From contig JAUCBJ010001392.1 of the NCBI GenBank assembly GCA_032718475.1, forward strand, positions 10,001 to 74,000: 64,000 bases of DNA, in the 5' to 3' direction. A model generated the notes under the pieces. It ran no database searches. It worked only from the letters and a program-made list of their open reading frames with translations, and was not told the origin of the DNA. The DNA comes from Nemertoderma westbladi (lineage: Eukaryota; Xenacoelomorpha; Nemertodermatida; Nemertodermatidae). This document shows, in pieces, positions 8,901-19,479 of the stretch. Both the position numbers and the translations under genes were made by a program. Every line of letters starts with the position of its first letter. The stretch's first letter is position 1.

Positions 8901-11581
8901 TCCCGGTCGATGATGGTTCCGTCGGACCCGTTATCGAGGAACGCGAGTGTCGTCAAAGATTTGCCGACTCCTTGGATCCTTACTGGGATTACCTTTGCGA
9001 AAACCATGTAGCGGCGATTTATAAGATTAATCGTGGCCGAAATATTTGTTACTTGTGGTGTATTGGTGGAGATTTTAAACGGGTTGGTTTCTCTCCGTTG
9101 GGTTGTCCGGGTTCCTTTGAAGACGTGGTTTGTTTCTCCTCTTCGCCTGGCTTCGATCCGAAAGGGGAGGGTAGTAAAGTCGAAGTTCGCGGGGATGTGG
9201 AGGAGCGTGTGATGGCGTTGGTCGTTACAGACAGCACAGCACGACCTTTGGTCGCAATCCCGAACGTAGTGACCTGTTCCAAGACACCGGAAGCATCCTC
9301 GGTGTTTCATTATCGCCTCGAAGCGTGGGACGAGATCGGCGAACTGAAACTTTCTGCAGAATTCCACTTTATGTTTCTCCCCACAGAAGAGACAGAGCAG
9401 GGAATTTGTGATGCCTTCCCTTTCGGGTGCCCAATTCGCGAGATAACATGCCCATTCCTCGGCGGATGTCGGTTCCTCGTAGTCTTCGTCGTCGGAATCC
9501 TCAGCCATGGTGATGGCCATCGTACTCACCGGTGGGGGGCGGAATCTCGGTTTCGGAGGGGTTATCTTACCCCTGGAGTTGCTCTCTATTCCGTCCAACT
9601 TTGCGAGACTTTGTTTGGAAAACATCGAGTCATTCATGGCTTCGGAGATATCGTCCAGGAATGCCGACATCTCAAGGAAGCTAGGATCTCGATCTGGATG
9701 TCTGCGCCGGAGGTCTACACATTTATAAGCCCACTTACTTTGTAGCCATCCGGGGAACTTCCGGGCGATCTGTCGGAGGTTTAGAATGTTGTTCACCTGG
9801 TCCTCCTTATTCAAGGGTTTCAGAGTATAGTAGGCATCCTTCATAGAGTCGGAGAATTCCTGTATGTTCTGTGGGTCTCCTAGTGATCCCGCGTCCTGTA
9901 TCAGTCTCTCTAGAGTTTTATTAATTATAGTTCCGGTATTTCCGTATCTTTTATCCAGAGTTTTCCATGCATCATAGTATGCCTCATGAGAACCTCCTTC
10001 AAAACATGCAACAATTCTGCGTGGTTTGTCACCCAGGTATTGCGATAAATATACCAATTTCTGTGCGTCGGCTATGTCCGTTGATCCAATCTGCGCGAAG
10101 AACCGTTTCTTGAATCTGAGGTAATCGACGGGATCTCCTTCGAAGGTGCGAATCTCCATCTTAGGCATGGCAAGGCGGTTCTCCAACGCCCGGATGATGC
10201 TGACGTCATCTGAACTGGAGTGACTCGGAGGGTTATAGTTATTGGCACTCACTCCCATACTTGATGGATCAATAATAGGTGGAGTTTTAATAATGACGCG
10301 GCTACGAGTTTGTGGTGTCGATGTAAACGGGTTATTTGATCGGGGAGTGGCGTCCCGTTCCGAGTCCTTTTCAGGCTCGTACTTGGGTACACTCGCTGTC
10401 GTGGTGTTGGATGGGAAATAAGGTTCCTCATTCTTTAGCGTAGCTGGTGGGGGATGGAACACCGGGGCTTGTGCCGATAGCGTAGACTGTTTGGTGGGCG
10501 GGATCTCGGGTTTCGGAGGCTTCGCCGCTGTCGGTGTAAATGACTTTTCTAACTCCGGTACCGGAATTGGTTCATATTCCTGATCTATATCCCTTTCCCA
10601 GTCCTCGTAGAGTTGAATATCTCGTTCTATAAGTGCGGCTTCGTATTCTGCGAGTTTTGCAATATCCGCATTCTTTTTGTGGATGAGAATTGCTTGGGCC
10701 TCGGCGTGTTGTTTACGCATTTCCGCTTCCCATTTACGTTGTTCGATCTCTCGTTCGGCCTCTCGTCCGCGTTGTTCGGCCTCCTGTCTGCGTTGTTCGG
10801 CCTCTAGTCTATGTTGTTCGGCCTGTCGTTCGGCCTCTAGTCTACGTTGTTCGACCTGTCGTTCGGCCTCTCGTCTATGTTGTTCGGCCTCCTGTTCGCG
10901 TTGTTCGGCCTGCCGTTCGGCCGCTTGTTCGGCCTCTCGCTTTTGTGTCTCGGCGGCTAATACATCTTGCTCGGCTTGCAGTTGAATATACTCATCTTCC
11001 ATCCGAGCTTTGAGGGCTAATGCCTTCCGTTCTCGCAGTTGGTCTCGGAGTGGCGGCGCCCCTTGAGAACTGCGCGCTGAGCCGGATATTTCGCTCCTAG
11101 CGCTGGAGTGCTGATCTCTAACGGACCCCGTTCTCTTTCGATGTACTGCTGTCCTGATGCTGGAGGATCGTACCGATTCCGCGTCTGTTCTTTCGGCCCT
11201 CTTGTAATACTGTTCCTCATAGCCTCTCACAAGGCTGAGGGTCCTCCGGTGTTGTTTGCGGAACCCATCTAGATGTACAACGTGTTCTTCCAACTTGGGG
11301 TAGTTTTCCAGATCGGTGGGGGGAACGAGCTCTTGGTACGCCTGTATCATTCTTTCGTACCGCTGTAGGATATTTCGGATACTTTGAAGCTGAGTTTGTA
11401 CCTCATTGAGGGGGGTTTTGACTCCCTTGAGTTGTTTCTCCATCCGTTGATATGCTCGGGTTACTCCGCCTTTAAGAGCCCCTAACCGACGGGTCATGTT
11501 CTTGACGTTTGGTACCTCGTCGGCTTCCGAGTCTGTGTGGTGATCCATCTCGTCGGTATCGGATACGTTATTTGTGGTCAT
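5804..11581 (-). CDS. Element B gag-protease-RT-RNase H polyprotein, integrase truncated
   Basis: A 1925-codon frame with a clear ATG at 11581. Approximate domains: Glu/Arg/Gln coiled coil with EAEQ/RREAER repeats (~205-285); BEL/Pao Gag region of the DUF1759 type starting FEGDPVDYLRFKKRF (~475); Gag zinc knuckles CLFCGEKHKVEFC and CFRCLGTGHYVRDC (~727-775); aspartic protease with FLDNGSDGT (~885), where Asn replaces the usual Ser/Thr of D-S/T-G; reverse transcriptase with CDIKAMFHQV (~1240) and FYVDDG (~1328); RNase H with TFSDAS (~1507). Integrase begins with HEDNHHAGQ (~1840) and RQRYW, then about 60 unrelated codons that are the downstream zinc ORF read in another frame. The catalytic core and C-terminus of integrase are therefore deleted. 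The start codon overlaps the stop of the 63-codon ORF as ATGA. Confidence 0.93.
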   Translation of the reverse strand: MTTNNVSDTDEMDHHTDSEADEVPNVKNMTRRLGALKGGVTRAYQRMEKQLKGVKTPLNEVQTQLQSIRNILQRYERMIQAYQELVPPTDLENYPKLEEHVVHLDGFRKQHRRTLSLVRGYEEQYYKRAERTDAESVRSSSIRTAVHRKRTGSVRDQHSSARSEISGSARSSQGAPPLRDQLRERKALALKARMEDEYIQLQAEQDVLAAETQKREAEQAAERQAEQREQEAEQHRREAERQVEQRRLEAERQAEQHRLEAEQRRQEAEQRGREAEREIEQRKWEAEMRKQHAEAQAILIHKKNADIAKLAEYEAALIERDIQLYEDWERDIDQEYEPIPVPELEKSFTPTAAKPPKPEIPPTKQSTLSAQAPVFHPPPATLKNEEPYFPSNTTTASVPKYEPEKDSERDATPRSNNPFTSTPQTRSRVIIKTPPIIDPSSMGVSANNYNPPSHSSSDDVSIIRALENRLAMPKMEIRTFEGDPVDYLRFKKRFFAQIGSTDIADAQKLVYLSQYLGDKPRRIVACFEGGSHEAYYDAWKTLDKRYGNTGTIINKTLERLIQDAGSLGDPQNIQEFSDSMKDAYYTLKPLNKEDQVNNILNLRQIARKFPGWLQSKWAYKCVDLRRRHPDRDPSFLEMSAFLDDISEAMNDSMFSKQSLAKLDGIESNSRGKITPPKPRFRPPPVSTMAITMAEDSDDEDYEEPTSAEEWACYLANWAPEREGITNSLLCLFCGEKHKVEFCRKFQFADLVPRFEAIMKHRGCFRCLGTGHYVRDCDQRSCCAVCNDQRHHTLLHIPANFDFTTLPFRIEARRRGETNHVFKGTRTTQRRETNPFKISTNTPQVTNISATINLINRRYMVFAKVIPVRIQGVGKSLTTLAFLDNGSDGTIIDRDFLEQLGLEYEPCKRPIQTITDNREVESGEVQLQMEGVMKGYETAKLTIKNALVHTDLRVRFRQSAEYAPLIQLDRDDVDLRCPQLDVNRITLLIGLDTPELHIPTGDIARSINQDDGFYAERTIMGWTLCGIKEETTDTYTYLPKCQIKENVISVGYCSASDLDEDLFLESEKTQREMTKYFNLETQEFAEKDENPSEEDQYCMDVLDQATFKDGHWCSPMLWKDPNKPMANNASMALKRLKGILRRLNDQPEIKEKYNTVIQGYLDDGLAEMVPRNELQGGKRTYYLPTHYVVEARKGGKIRVVNDAAAMYQGESLNSQLYTGPNIYSTLIGVLIRFRENRVAFTCDIKAMFHQVRTLPKDSDCLRILWTDKTLTQQEISQLTIRDVDVMRMVVRIFGAKDSPVACSDMLKRTATMCENEFPPTVIETIRRCFYVDDGCAGADNVDEAYRLAMGMVECLKKGGFPLVKFRSHDKTLMEKFPEDIRLEDNKMYSEDVEHRVLGIEWDIESDEFIFKYKPLTKPMTKRGCLSIKSAIFDPLNFISPVTLAGMNLIKEMWIEGLGWDEELPPYLSVKWRKWTEQLEHLHLMRIPRPFFLDKLPTDIFQLHTFSDASNTGIGVVTFLRRLSSDGNGDTSFLFSKAKTVSGEFVATIPRLELQAAVWAVRQNRMAMRNLRIPIESQHFWVDSSIVLYYLHSPSRRHTTFVANRATEIKQCTGREQWHHVNGKENPADLSSRGATPKQLGKSKLWLTGPEFLRQPQLTWSTRFDPELDSGKYSEDDKEIRKIHRSNAVEIYSCLTEPAKDSGRHYNVATITQLATSLHRLIERTSSMRRLVHHVITLRNFLRWKNNKPIVQRNIQELIIAEKCMVRYVQKESFPDEWEQLSAGKTLKPDSPVYQLRPMMGEDGLIRLNTRMANAPGEYEVKYPALLPGTSTLAKLLILQCHEDNHHAGQNWIIANIRQRYWITHIQPLRGSHYGCIERLRRHMPTVIPVSFPGWRRLVVGDPEYQPPTDPLSDTGRGGTQRCADTR

Positions 11582-11769
11582 TGTAACGCCTCGTCGATGG
11601 CGAGATACGCGATGTCGTAAAACAGTTCTTCGTAGGTATTGTACTCAGCTTGGACCACCCGAACAGTAATCCTGAATCGTCCAACGTTCGTTCCTTGTAC
11701 CTCAACTTCGACGTGCCAGATTCCTGGCTCAACTTGAATTATATCAATGGGTGTGATCGATACTTCCAT
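11578..11769 (-). CDS. Small ORF preceding element B gag, overlapping by ATGA
   Basis: A 63-codon frame beginning ATG at 11769 (MEVSITPIDIIQVEPG). It is acidic and contains alternating hydrophobic segments (HVEVEVQG, RFRITVRVV) suggesting beta structure. Its TGA stop at 11580-11578 overlaps the gag ATG at 11581-11579 as ATGA, an arrangement that permits termination-reinitiation. No homologous small ORF was seen in elements A or C. It may be a regulatory upstream ORF or a true small protein; I do not recognise it. Confidence 0.5.
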   Translation of the reverse strand: MEVSITPIDIIQVEPGIWHVEVEVQGTNVGRFRITVRVVQAEYNTYEELFYDIAYLAIDEALQ

Positions 11770-11939
11770 TCCCTGTTAACAACTCTCCCGAATTGTGATC
11801 TGCCGACTACGAGTTGGTTAGATCGAGTTTGTTGTTTAATTAAACCACGACTTTGTCTCAACTCAAATACCAGAGTTTCCTCGTAGTGGGTGCTGGCAAG
11901 CACGTAGAGAGTTTTTGAAGAGTATTGAAGGATTCTCAA

Positions 11940-12062
11940 CTTCCACCAGTTGAAGTTGACCGTAATTATCCTTAATTTTGACACCGTGTCAAAATTAACC
12001 GCATTAATTATTCTTAATTTTGACACCCTGTCCAAATTAACCACGATAATTATTCTTAATTT
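11940..12062 (-). repeat. Element B leader repeats next to the 5' LTR
   Basis: Two to three imperfect tandem copies of about 54 bp built on TAATTATTCTTAATTTTGAC. One copy contains the perfect inverted repeat TTTTGACAC-C-GTGTCAAAA at 11976-11994. This is where the primer-binding and packaging signals should lie. On the minus strand the first TGG after the LTR end is about 19 nt in, so a standard tRNA primer site is not obvious. Confidence 0.55.
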
Positions 12063-13650
12063 TGTTGCCGTTATTCCTACACCAGGGGGAAAAACGCCGA
12101 TGCTGGAGACGTGACTTAACAGACCACCGAGCCCCGGCCAGTCACCGGATATTGATTGTGGGGAGGGAATATTTCTAAGATGCAAGTTTGCGGTTGAGAA
12201 AAGCTGCATTAGTTGGATATACTCTTTAATGTAACTTCCTATAGTTGAAAACCTGATTAAGAATAATTTTGGGCTTCCCCAAATCAATATACACCAAATA
12301 TTCACAATAATTATACACGATAATATAAATCCCTACGGTATATTATTTAATAACCCACTGTTCGCTCAGAATTTTAGCCTACCTAATGTTCCCCAGATTT
12401 TCCCTCGGTCCCAGTCTTAGTGCCGTAGTGTCGGTGTCGGTCGACCCTGTCGCGTGTCCGTTCCACCCCTCACGAACCCCGAAGGGAACGATCATCGAGA
12501 ACCAGCACGGCTTGGCTAAGGGTCGGTCCAGTCGGTAGACTCTGTCGCGTATCCGTACCACCCCTCTCGAACCCCGAAGGGTTCGGTCATCGAGAACCAG
12601 TACGGCTTGGCTAGGAGTCTGTCGTGTCGGTGGACCCGTTCGCGTGTCCGTTCCACCCCTCACGAACCCCGAAGGGTTCGATCATCGAGAACCAGAACGG
12701 CTTGGCTAGGGGTCCGTCAGTTCATTACAGAAACCCAACCACCTAGGCTTTCCGAGTCCGTTTCAGGCTCGTAGTCGCTTCGGCAGCCGAGAAAACTGCT
12801 CCGAACGGTCGGTAGGCCAGTAGAGTCTAGTCGAGTCTAGTCCTTTGTCTTTCGACCCCATCGCGTGTCCGTTCCACCCCTCACGAACCCCGAAGGGAGC
12901 GATCATCGAGAACCAGAACGGCTTGGCTAAGGGGGTCTGTCGTCGGTTCCCGTCGCAAATCCCAGTCAAGCAGTCAGCGTTCCGAGTTCTTTTCAGGCTC
13001 GTAGTAGCTGCAGTTGACCCGAGACCGCTAAGGGCAGTCCTTGTCAAACCAGTCCTGTGGCCAGCCCATTCGCATGTCCGTCCCACCCCTCACGAACCCC
13101 GAAGGGATCGGTCATCGAGAACCAGTACGGCTTAGGTCAGGGGGCAGTCTTAAGTTGGCCACCTGTTCGCGTGTCCGCTCCACCCCTCACGAACCCCGGG
13201 GTTCGATCATCGAGAACCAGAACGGCTTGGCTACTAAGGGGGCCGTCGGTGCCCGTCGCAAATCCCTGACACAAGCAGTCAGCGTTCCGAGTTCTTTTCA
13301 GTCTCGTAGTAGCTGCCATTGGCCAGGGACCGCTAAGGGCAGTCCTTGTCCTTTAGGCCTGGCGCATTACCAAATCCACCCCTACAGGCAGCAGGAAGTT
13401 GGCCAGGGCCTAATAGTACTCAGGCTAACCTGAATACTGCTTGCATTTTCCATCCCCCCTGGCCCTTATAACTATGAAATTATTCCCGTACCCTGTAAGT
13501 TGCCCCAAAGTTCGCCCATAAATCACCCCAGTTTATTGAATGTGCCCAAAACCCATGGTCCCGCACCCAGTAGTAATATCGGAATAATCAATTTTAATAA
13601 AATACAAAAATATTCAACTCGCGTTATGGAAAGTTGAAATACCGCGAACA
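12063..13650 (-). repeat. Element B 5' LTR
   Basis: Upstream LTR in element sense and partner of 3069-4654. It begins TGTTGCC and ends CGCGAACA on the plus strand. It carries the same hairpin units (perfect UUCG stem at 12568-12585 and the next unit) and the 25-bp word at 12750-12774, 12980-13004 and 13285-13309. The word copies are slightly more diverged here than in the 3' LTR. Confidence 0.9.
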
Positions 13651-14270
13651 GTATGTCATCTGGGTCTACACCCCGCATATCGATGGTCGCTGGCCTTTCC
13701 ATCAGGAAATGGCTAGGCGTCAGCACGTCTAATGACTCAGGGTCATCATTCTCCGGGTATAGCGGTCTGCTATTAATGATCCCCTCGCACTTCGCAAGCA
13801 CTGTCCGTAAGACGTCCTCAGTGACCATGTGGGTGTTCATCAGCTTCGTCATTAGACGCTTTGAACTGCCCACCAGTCTCTCGACGCACCCTAGTGTATG
13901 TGGTGCATACGGCGTCCTTCTCTCCCACTTTACTTGTCGTCGTCTCATCGCTGCCCTGACTTCTTCTCCCTCCAAGATGTCCAAGGCCTCTGCCATCTCA
14001 TTCTCTGCGCCCACAAAGTTGGTGCCGTTGTCGCTGTATATCACTGCGATCGTCCCACCTTTGCGGTCCCTAAACCTTTCTAAGGCATTAATGAATGCTG
14101 ATGCGGTTGCATCTTGGGCGAGTTCTATCCCTACCGCCCGCGTGTTGTTACATACGAAGATGATACCGTAGCGTTTCTCCGTGTGCCGCATCACCTTGAT
14201 CTTTATCGGCCCGAACATGTCCACACCGCAATGCGTAAATGGCGGGTCGTGCTGTCTTACTCTACTCGCT
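13651..14270. repeat. Direct repeat flanking element B (right copy)
   Basis: Matches 2450-3068 across about 620 bp, with around 30 substitutions and a 5-bp indel. Both copies encode the same piece of element A integrase. They lie on opposite sides of element B, so B is flanked by a large overlapping duplication and not by a short target-site duplication. Confidence 0.88.
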
Positions 14271-17200
14271 GGTAGTGGCGCCATCTCTTGTATGGCTCGC
14301 TCCTTCTTCGCTCGTCGGCAGGTCTGGCACTGCCCCACCACCGCTTTTACCTTCTTCCTCAACTGTTTGACCCAAAAGGTCCTCCTTATCTCTGTGAGGG
14401 TTCGGTTGGTGCCCCCGTGCAATATCGATTTATGGGAGTCCCAGATAATCTGGTGAACTATTGGCGATCCTGTTGGAATGATGATGGGTTTCGGTGGTAC
14501 GATTATGCTGTTGTTGTATCCCACCCTAGAGTTCATTACTAGAATCCCGTCGTCATTAAGTTGTGGCGACAGCGTGATCAGCTCGCTGTCCCGTCGGAGG
14601 TGCTGTTGGTTACCGACGCGTTCTACCTCGTCGCCATAGTTCTTCCGTTGTTCATAGCGGATGATTGCCTTTGCCGCTCCTTCCAGATCTATGGATGTCC
14701 TGATCTTCTTGTCTCTGCCAACTCCCGCGAGGAAATTCCCGAAGGCTCTCCAGTACGCCACTAGTTTCTTGGTCTTATACCAACTAGAACTGTAGCTGAG
14801 GAGTTTATCCGTCGGGTTACCGCACAGTTCTTCTGATTTTGGTTGCACGTCCCTAATCTCCCTCACCATCTGGGAGTATATCTCTTCTCCCTCTGAATCT
14901 CCCTCTTCTCCCTCTGACACTACTTCTGAGCCCGGGTCCACCTTTCTCATCGGCGGCCAGGCCTCCTTATCGCTCAGAAATTGTGGCCCATGTTGCCACA
15001 ATACTTCCTTCTTCAAGAAAGTGTGGCGTACCACGCCCCTCGACAACAAGTCCGCTGGGTTCTCGTCCGTTGGGCAGTAGTGCCACCTTTCCAGTTCTGT
15101 GGTCGCCCTTATTTCGTCCACTCTATTTGCGACGAATATTGGGTATCTCGTCCTTTCGTTATGTAGCCAACCAAGCACTACCATGGAGTCCGTCCAGTAG
15201 TGTGTCTCCACTATGTTGGGAATAGTATCCACTAGGTAGGCTGTGGCTCTAACTCCTAGTCTCGCAGCTGTCAATTCTAATTTGGGAACTGATGCTGAAT
15301 CTGGCGGCGTTGACTTTGCTTTGCTAAAGGCTAGTCTGGGCTTATGAGCCCCCTCTCGTTGTACTAAGTAGAGTGCCGCTCCGTACGCCTCCAACGACGC
15401 ATCGGAGAACATGTGTAGGTCCAGATTCGTCATGTTCCCATCCGGGAAATACACTCGTGGCATGTTGTATGTTCCCATCTTCTCCAAGTCTCCTGTCCAC
15501 TTACTCCATTGTTTCTTGATTTCCTCTGGTACCTCTACGTCCCACTCATCCTTCAATTTGTATACTCTCTTGAGTATCTGTTTCCCCGTAACTAATAATG
15601 GGGATGCTAGGCCTAGGGGATCGTATATCCTTGCTATATACGATACATAGCCCCTCTTCGTGTGGATGTCTGCGCCCTCCTGGCTCAGCTGATACTTCAG
15701 TTCGTCTGTCTCTCTGTTCCACACGATTCCCAATGCCTTCTGTTGAGATTCTGTTCTCTTAATCGCCATGTCCTGCCCTTTGGCTGTTGTGGGATTATCC
15801 ATGGTCGATTCTGGCCTCTTGTCCTCTATCGCCTTGATAAATTCTTCCGAACTGGATTGGAATTTGGTCAGGTTAAAGCCGGATCCTTTCAGGATGTCGC
15901 GAACCTCGCGCCCCGTGTCCAGTATCTCCTTAACCGTATTTCCAGACTCCATTCCGTCGTCTACGTAGAAGCCACGTCGAATCATATCGACGGCCCTAGT
16001 GCTGTATCTATCTTCCTTCCCCTTCACTGTGTCTCTGACTGCCATAGTCGTCGTAAATGAAGACGACTTGGCTCCCATGTTTTGAACTACCATCTTATAT
16101 GCCGGTATTATCGACGGTTCTTCCTCGCCGTTATACCATAAGAAGCGCTGACTGTCGCTATCTTCCTCCGTTACACGGACTTGGTTGAACATGCCTTCTA
16201 TGTCACACGTGAAGGCGTGTTTCCCATTCCTAAATCTAAGTAGGACCTCTATGCCCGAGTTGTATATGTTTGGGCCTTCTAACAGGTAGTCGTTTAAGCA
16301 TTTTCCGTCGGTCTTTGCCGATGCGTCGACTACCATCCGTAGTTTACCTTTCTTTGGGTCTAAAGCCACGTGGAGTGGCAGGTAATATGTCCTGTCCGTG
16401 TTCGGCTCGTCGACCGGTAACTCCACGGCCCATCCTTTCTCGACGTACTTCTTAATCGTTCTGTGGATGTACTCATTCTTCTCGGGGCTCCGTTTTAGTG
16501 TTTGTTTCAGCTTGCGGAGTCTCGTGAGTACCATCCCTCTATTATCGGGCAGCGGTATCTTCGGTAGTTTCCATACCATTCCTATAGTATACCGCCCCTC
16601 ATTGCATGTCATCGATTCCTCCACGCTTTGTAAAGCCTGCTTGTCTTCTACCGAGGTCCCGACCCCGGTCTCTTTTAGTCCCTCGAAATCTTGTCTGAGC
16701 AGTCTTTTAAGCTGCTCCTCTGCTCCCTCATCACCCATTTCCTGCATTGTTCCCGCGAACATGCATCCTGATGTCTCCGACATCCTAAATGGTATCTTAC
16801 TCTTGATTGGGCCACTCAGCGTCCACCCGAATGGTGTTAATATCGCCACCGGGTCACACTGCTTGTCTTCGCCGAAGACCGTTTGCATTCTTTCGTGGGC
16901 CGTTGGGCAGTCCATTCCTACTATGATGGATACCTTCCTAACGTCCACATCTGGGATTGAGAAGTCAATGTCGTCCAGGAATTTATATTGCTCGACCTCG
17001 ATGTTGGTTGGCCGCCTGGCATTGATATTAATTGACTCTATCACTTGGATGGGGTCGATGGTTGCCCCATAGTCGCATCCCGGTGCCACCGCTGCAATTG
17101 CGCACCGTCCTGTTCTCATCTCCAGGATCTCATCTTTGCTAGAGATGGTTGTTACCGCCATTCTGCTTGGCCTCGTTCTCAATCCTATCTCTTCGGCCAC

Positions 17201-19420
17201 CCATTCCTCGACTAATGTGAAGGCAGCTCCACTATCAACCAGCATTAGTGTTGTTACTGATCGATTGCCTTCCCCAATCACTCGCACGGGTACTACTCCA
17301 AGTAACACCGTTCCTCTCTTCTTCGCCCCTACTGTGCTCGTCGCCATCGTCTGGCCTCTCCTCTGACCAAACTTTACCGGCTTCTCCTTGCACTCCCTTG
17401 CTCTATGTCCACTCATTACACATCGCGAGCAGATTTTGTTGCTCAACGCATAATCTATCTGATCTTGCCTAGGTAGCGCCTGCCAGTACCTGCAGTTCAT
17501 GGTTTGATGAAGCGCATTTGCGTGTAGCTGGCATTTGCTCTTTGGGTCGTAGCCCTCTTTATACAGTGCATTGCGTATCGCAGCTGCGTTTGTACCAAAG
17601 TCCCTACTATTCTTATTGTTTGGATTCGGCCTACTGGACGTACTGGGGTTATATTTATTCGTGTTGTTATTGTTCCCCTGTCCGTTCCATGGTGTTGTCT
17701 TATCTTCGGCTAGCTGTGGACTTGCAGTCCCCTGCGTCGCTGCATATGGCAATGATTGCCTGAGCCTCGGTAATGCGTTTGATGTATTGTGCTCTGGTTT
17801 CGGTCTATGGTAATCCGTCTTCGGTCCCTTTCCCAGGCTATCTTCGCTATAGACTGGGTCAGTTATTAGTTCAGCCTCGTAGTTTAAGAAGCTTGACATT
17901 TCTTCTAAACCCGGTTCCACACCCTTCTTGTCTCGAGTGGAGAAAGTGATCTTCCTCCACTTGTTGCGCAGCCAGTTTGGTAGTGCCTGTGCTATCGTGG
18001 TGATGTTATTGGACGCGTTGAGCTCGTATGGCGCATCTAGCGTCTTCAGCACGATTAGCGCCTTTTCGACCTTGTTAGCGAACGTCTTAATGCTAACGGG
18101 ATTATCCTGTAGGCCACCCGATGTTATGCCTCTCAGTGTCTGTCTGATGATCTTGGCCGGGTGCCCGTATTCCCTATCCAGTGCCCGCCATGCTGTCGTG
18201 AAGCCGCCCTCTATTCCTTGATATTGCCTCACGATGTCGTATGAGTATACGTATGTGTATACTTGCAGATACTTTAGGCACTCCGCCTGCGTCAAGTTTT
18301 TTGTAAGTATTTCGTTACTATACATGCGCCGAAACTGTAGATATTCTTCCGGCCTACTCCCATCGAATTTGAATGGTTCCACGGGTGGTAACTCGATCCT
18401 CGTTTTCAACGCATCGATCAACGTGGCCATCCCCATCGCCTGCACTTCCAATGGGTTCGATGGATGCTGTATAGTTTCTCCTGTCTGGTGCGGTTCGTCC
18501 GTCCTATTTCTCGATCTTCTTTGACTTGGGTATGTCATCGGGGGTAGCGGCCCCCTCCATATCTCTGTGTCACATGACCTATTTTCATCCAAGGGTCTCG
18601 TTGTTCTTGCTCCTATCGGGGTATATTGTTGATATTGTGATGGGGGAATGTCACCCTGTCCCCTCCCCACCGGTATGTTTGGTACTGGGGTTGATGTTAA
18701 TATGTTGGGGCCCATACACCTATCCGCAATAATTCCCCCCTCCCCTGGGTATATGTTATGTCCCTGCATGCTGTAGTCACACTGCTGTACTGGTACCGGT
18801 GTAGGCCTATCAGCTTCTGGCCTACCCGCCGGTATGTATTCCGCGACTTCCGGGTTTAATCCCGTTGTCCGCGCTATCCTATCGCCTACATTGCCTCTCT
18901 CAGTATGGCCTATGGTATGTGCAGTAAGGCCTACAGTATGTCCTACAGACTGCATGTGTCGCTCGGGATCGAAGTTTATTCTTCTCGAATAGTCCTCCCC
19001 GCGGCTACCGTATTCTCGATCGGTAGGTACATTCCGTCGGAAAGTTTCTCTTCGACCTCCTTCTCTACTGTTCTCGTCCTCGTACCGGTACATCGCGTAC
19101 CCCTCCATCGGCGCGTAATGCACCTCACCAGGTCGCATCTCTCCGGGGCGACGGCAATCTCCCGGAGTCCGACCCCACCGACTCTCCGTTCTCATCTCGA
19201 CTACCGACGGCTCGCTATCCGTCCTCGGTCTTCTATCGTTCGCGGCGATACTTCTACTACTGTCTTCTCTTCCTCTCCCTTCAGTGTAGTATTCCCACTC
19301 GTGAGATCTCTCGTCGACCTCCCGGTTAAACCCCACTGTTCTTCTTCCCTCTTCTGATCGGGCTCGACGCTTCGTCCGCCCTCTCACGACGTCAACCTGT
19401 CTCTCTCTGCTCGGTCGCAC
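13651..19420 (-). CDS. Element A gag-protease-RT-RNase H-integrase, interrupted by element B
   Basis: A long minus frame; the last ~43 codons read into the LTR of B and are not native. The upstream boundary is a GTG in an open frame, and the true ATG is probably 21994, which is in the same frame. Approximate domains: DUF1759-type Gag (FKFDGSRPEEYLQFRR, ~350); knuckle CSRCVMSGHRAREC (~665); aspartic protease LMLVDSGAAFTLV (~729); reverse transcriptase with CDIEGMFNQV and FYVDDG (~1150); RNase H HMFSDAS (~1340); integrase HHCC with HGGTNRT and CQTCRR (~1665-1700), GVDMFGPI (~1737) and YSDNGTNFVG (~1798). Reading stops at DPDDI (~1922), where B begins. All catalytic residues looked for are present up to that break. 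Confidence 0.93.
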
Positions 19421-19479
19421 GCCGCCAGGGATACTCGCAATCCCCCTATTACTCTCCGTCGCCGGGTGTTGCGGTTTAC

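Larger units (their letters stand above)
3069..13650 (-). mobile_element. Element B: BEL/Pao LTR retrotransposon nested in element A
   Basis: About 10.6 kb. It is bounded by direct repeats of 1586 and 1588 bp (3069-4654 and 12063-13650) that begin TGTTGCC and end CGCGAACA, giving the TG..CA ends and short TGTT/AACA inverted ends of an LTR retrotransposon. By eye the LTRs differ at roughly 17-18 positions, about 1.1%. Internally, in minus sense, it has a leader with short tandem repeats, a 63-codon ORF, gag-PR-RT-RNase H, and a zinc-knuckle ORF. The integrase is deleted after the start of its HHCC domain, so it cannot be autonomous. No target-site duplication is seen: the left flank ends TCTTACTCTA and the right flank begins GTATGTCATC. 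Confidence 0.9.

Noticed and set aside
8888-9745. 285-codon plus-strand frame
   Set aside because: It lies opposite the well-supported gag-pol frame of element B and has no recognisable protein features.
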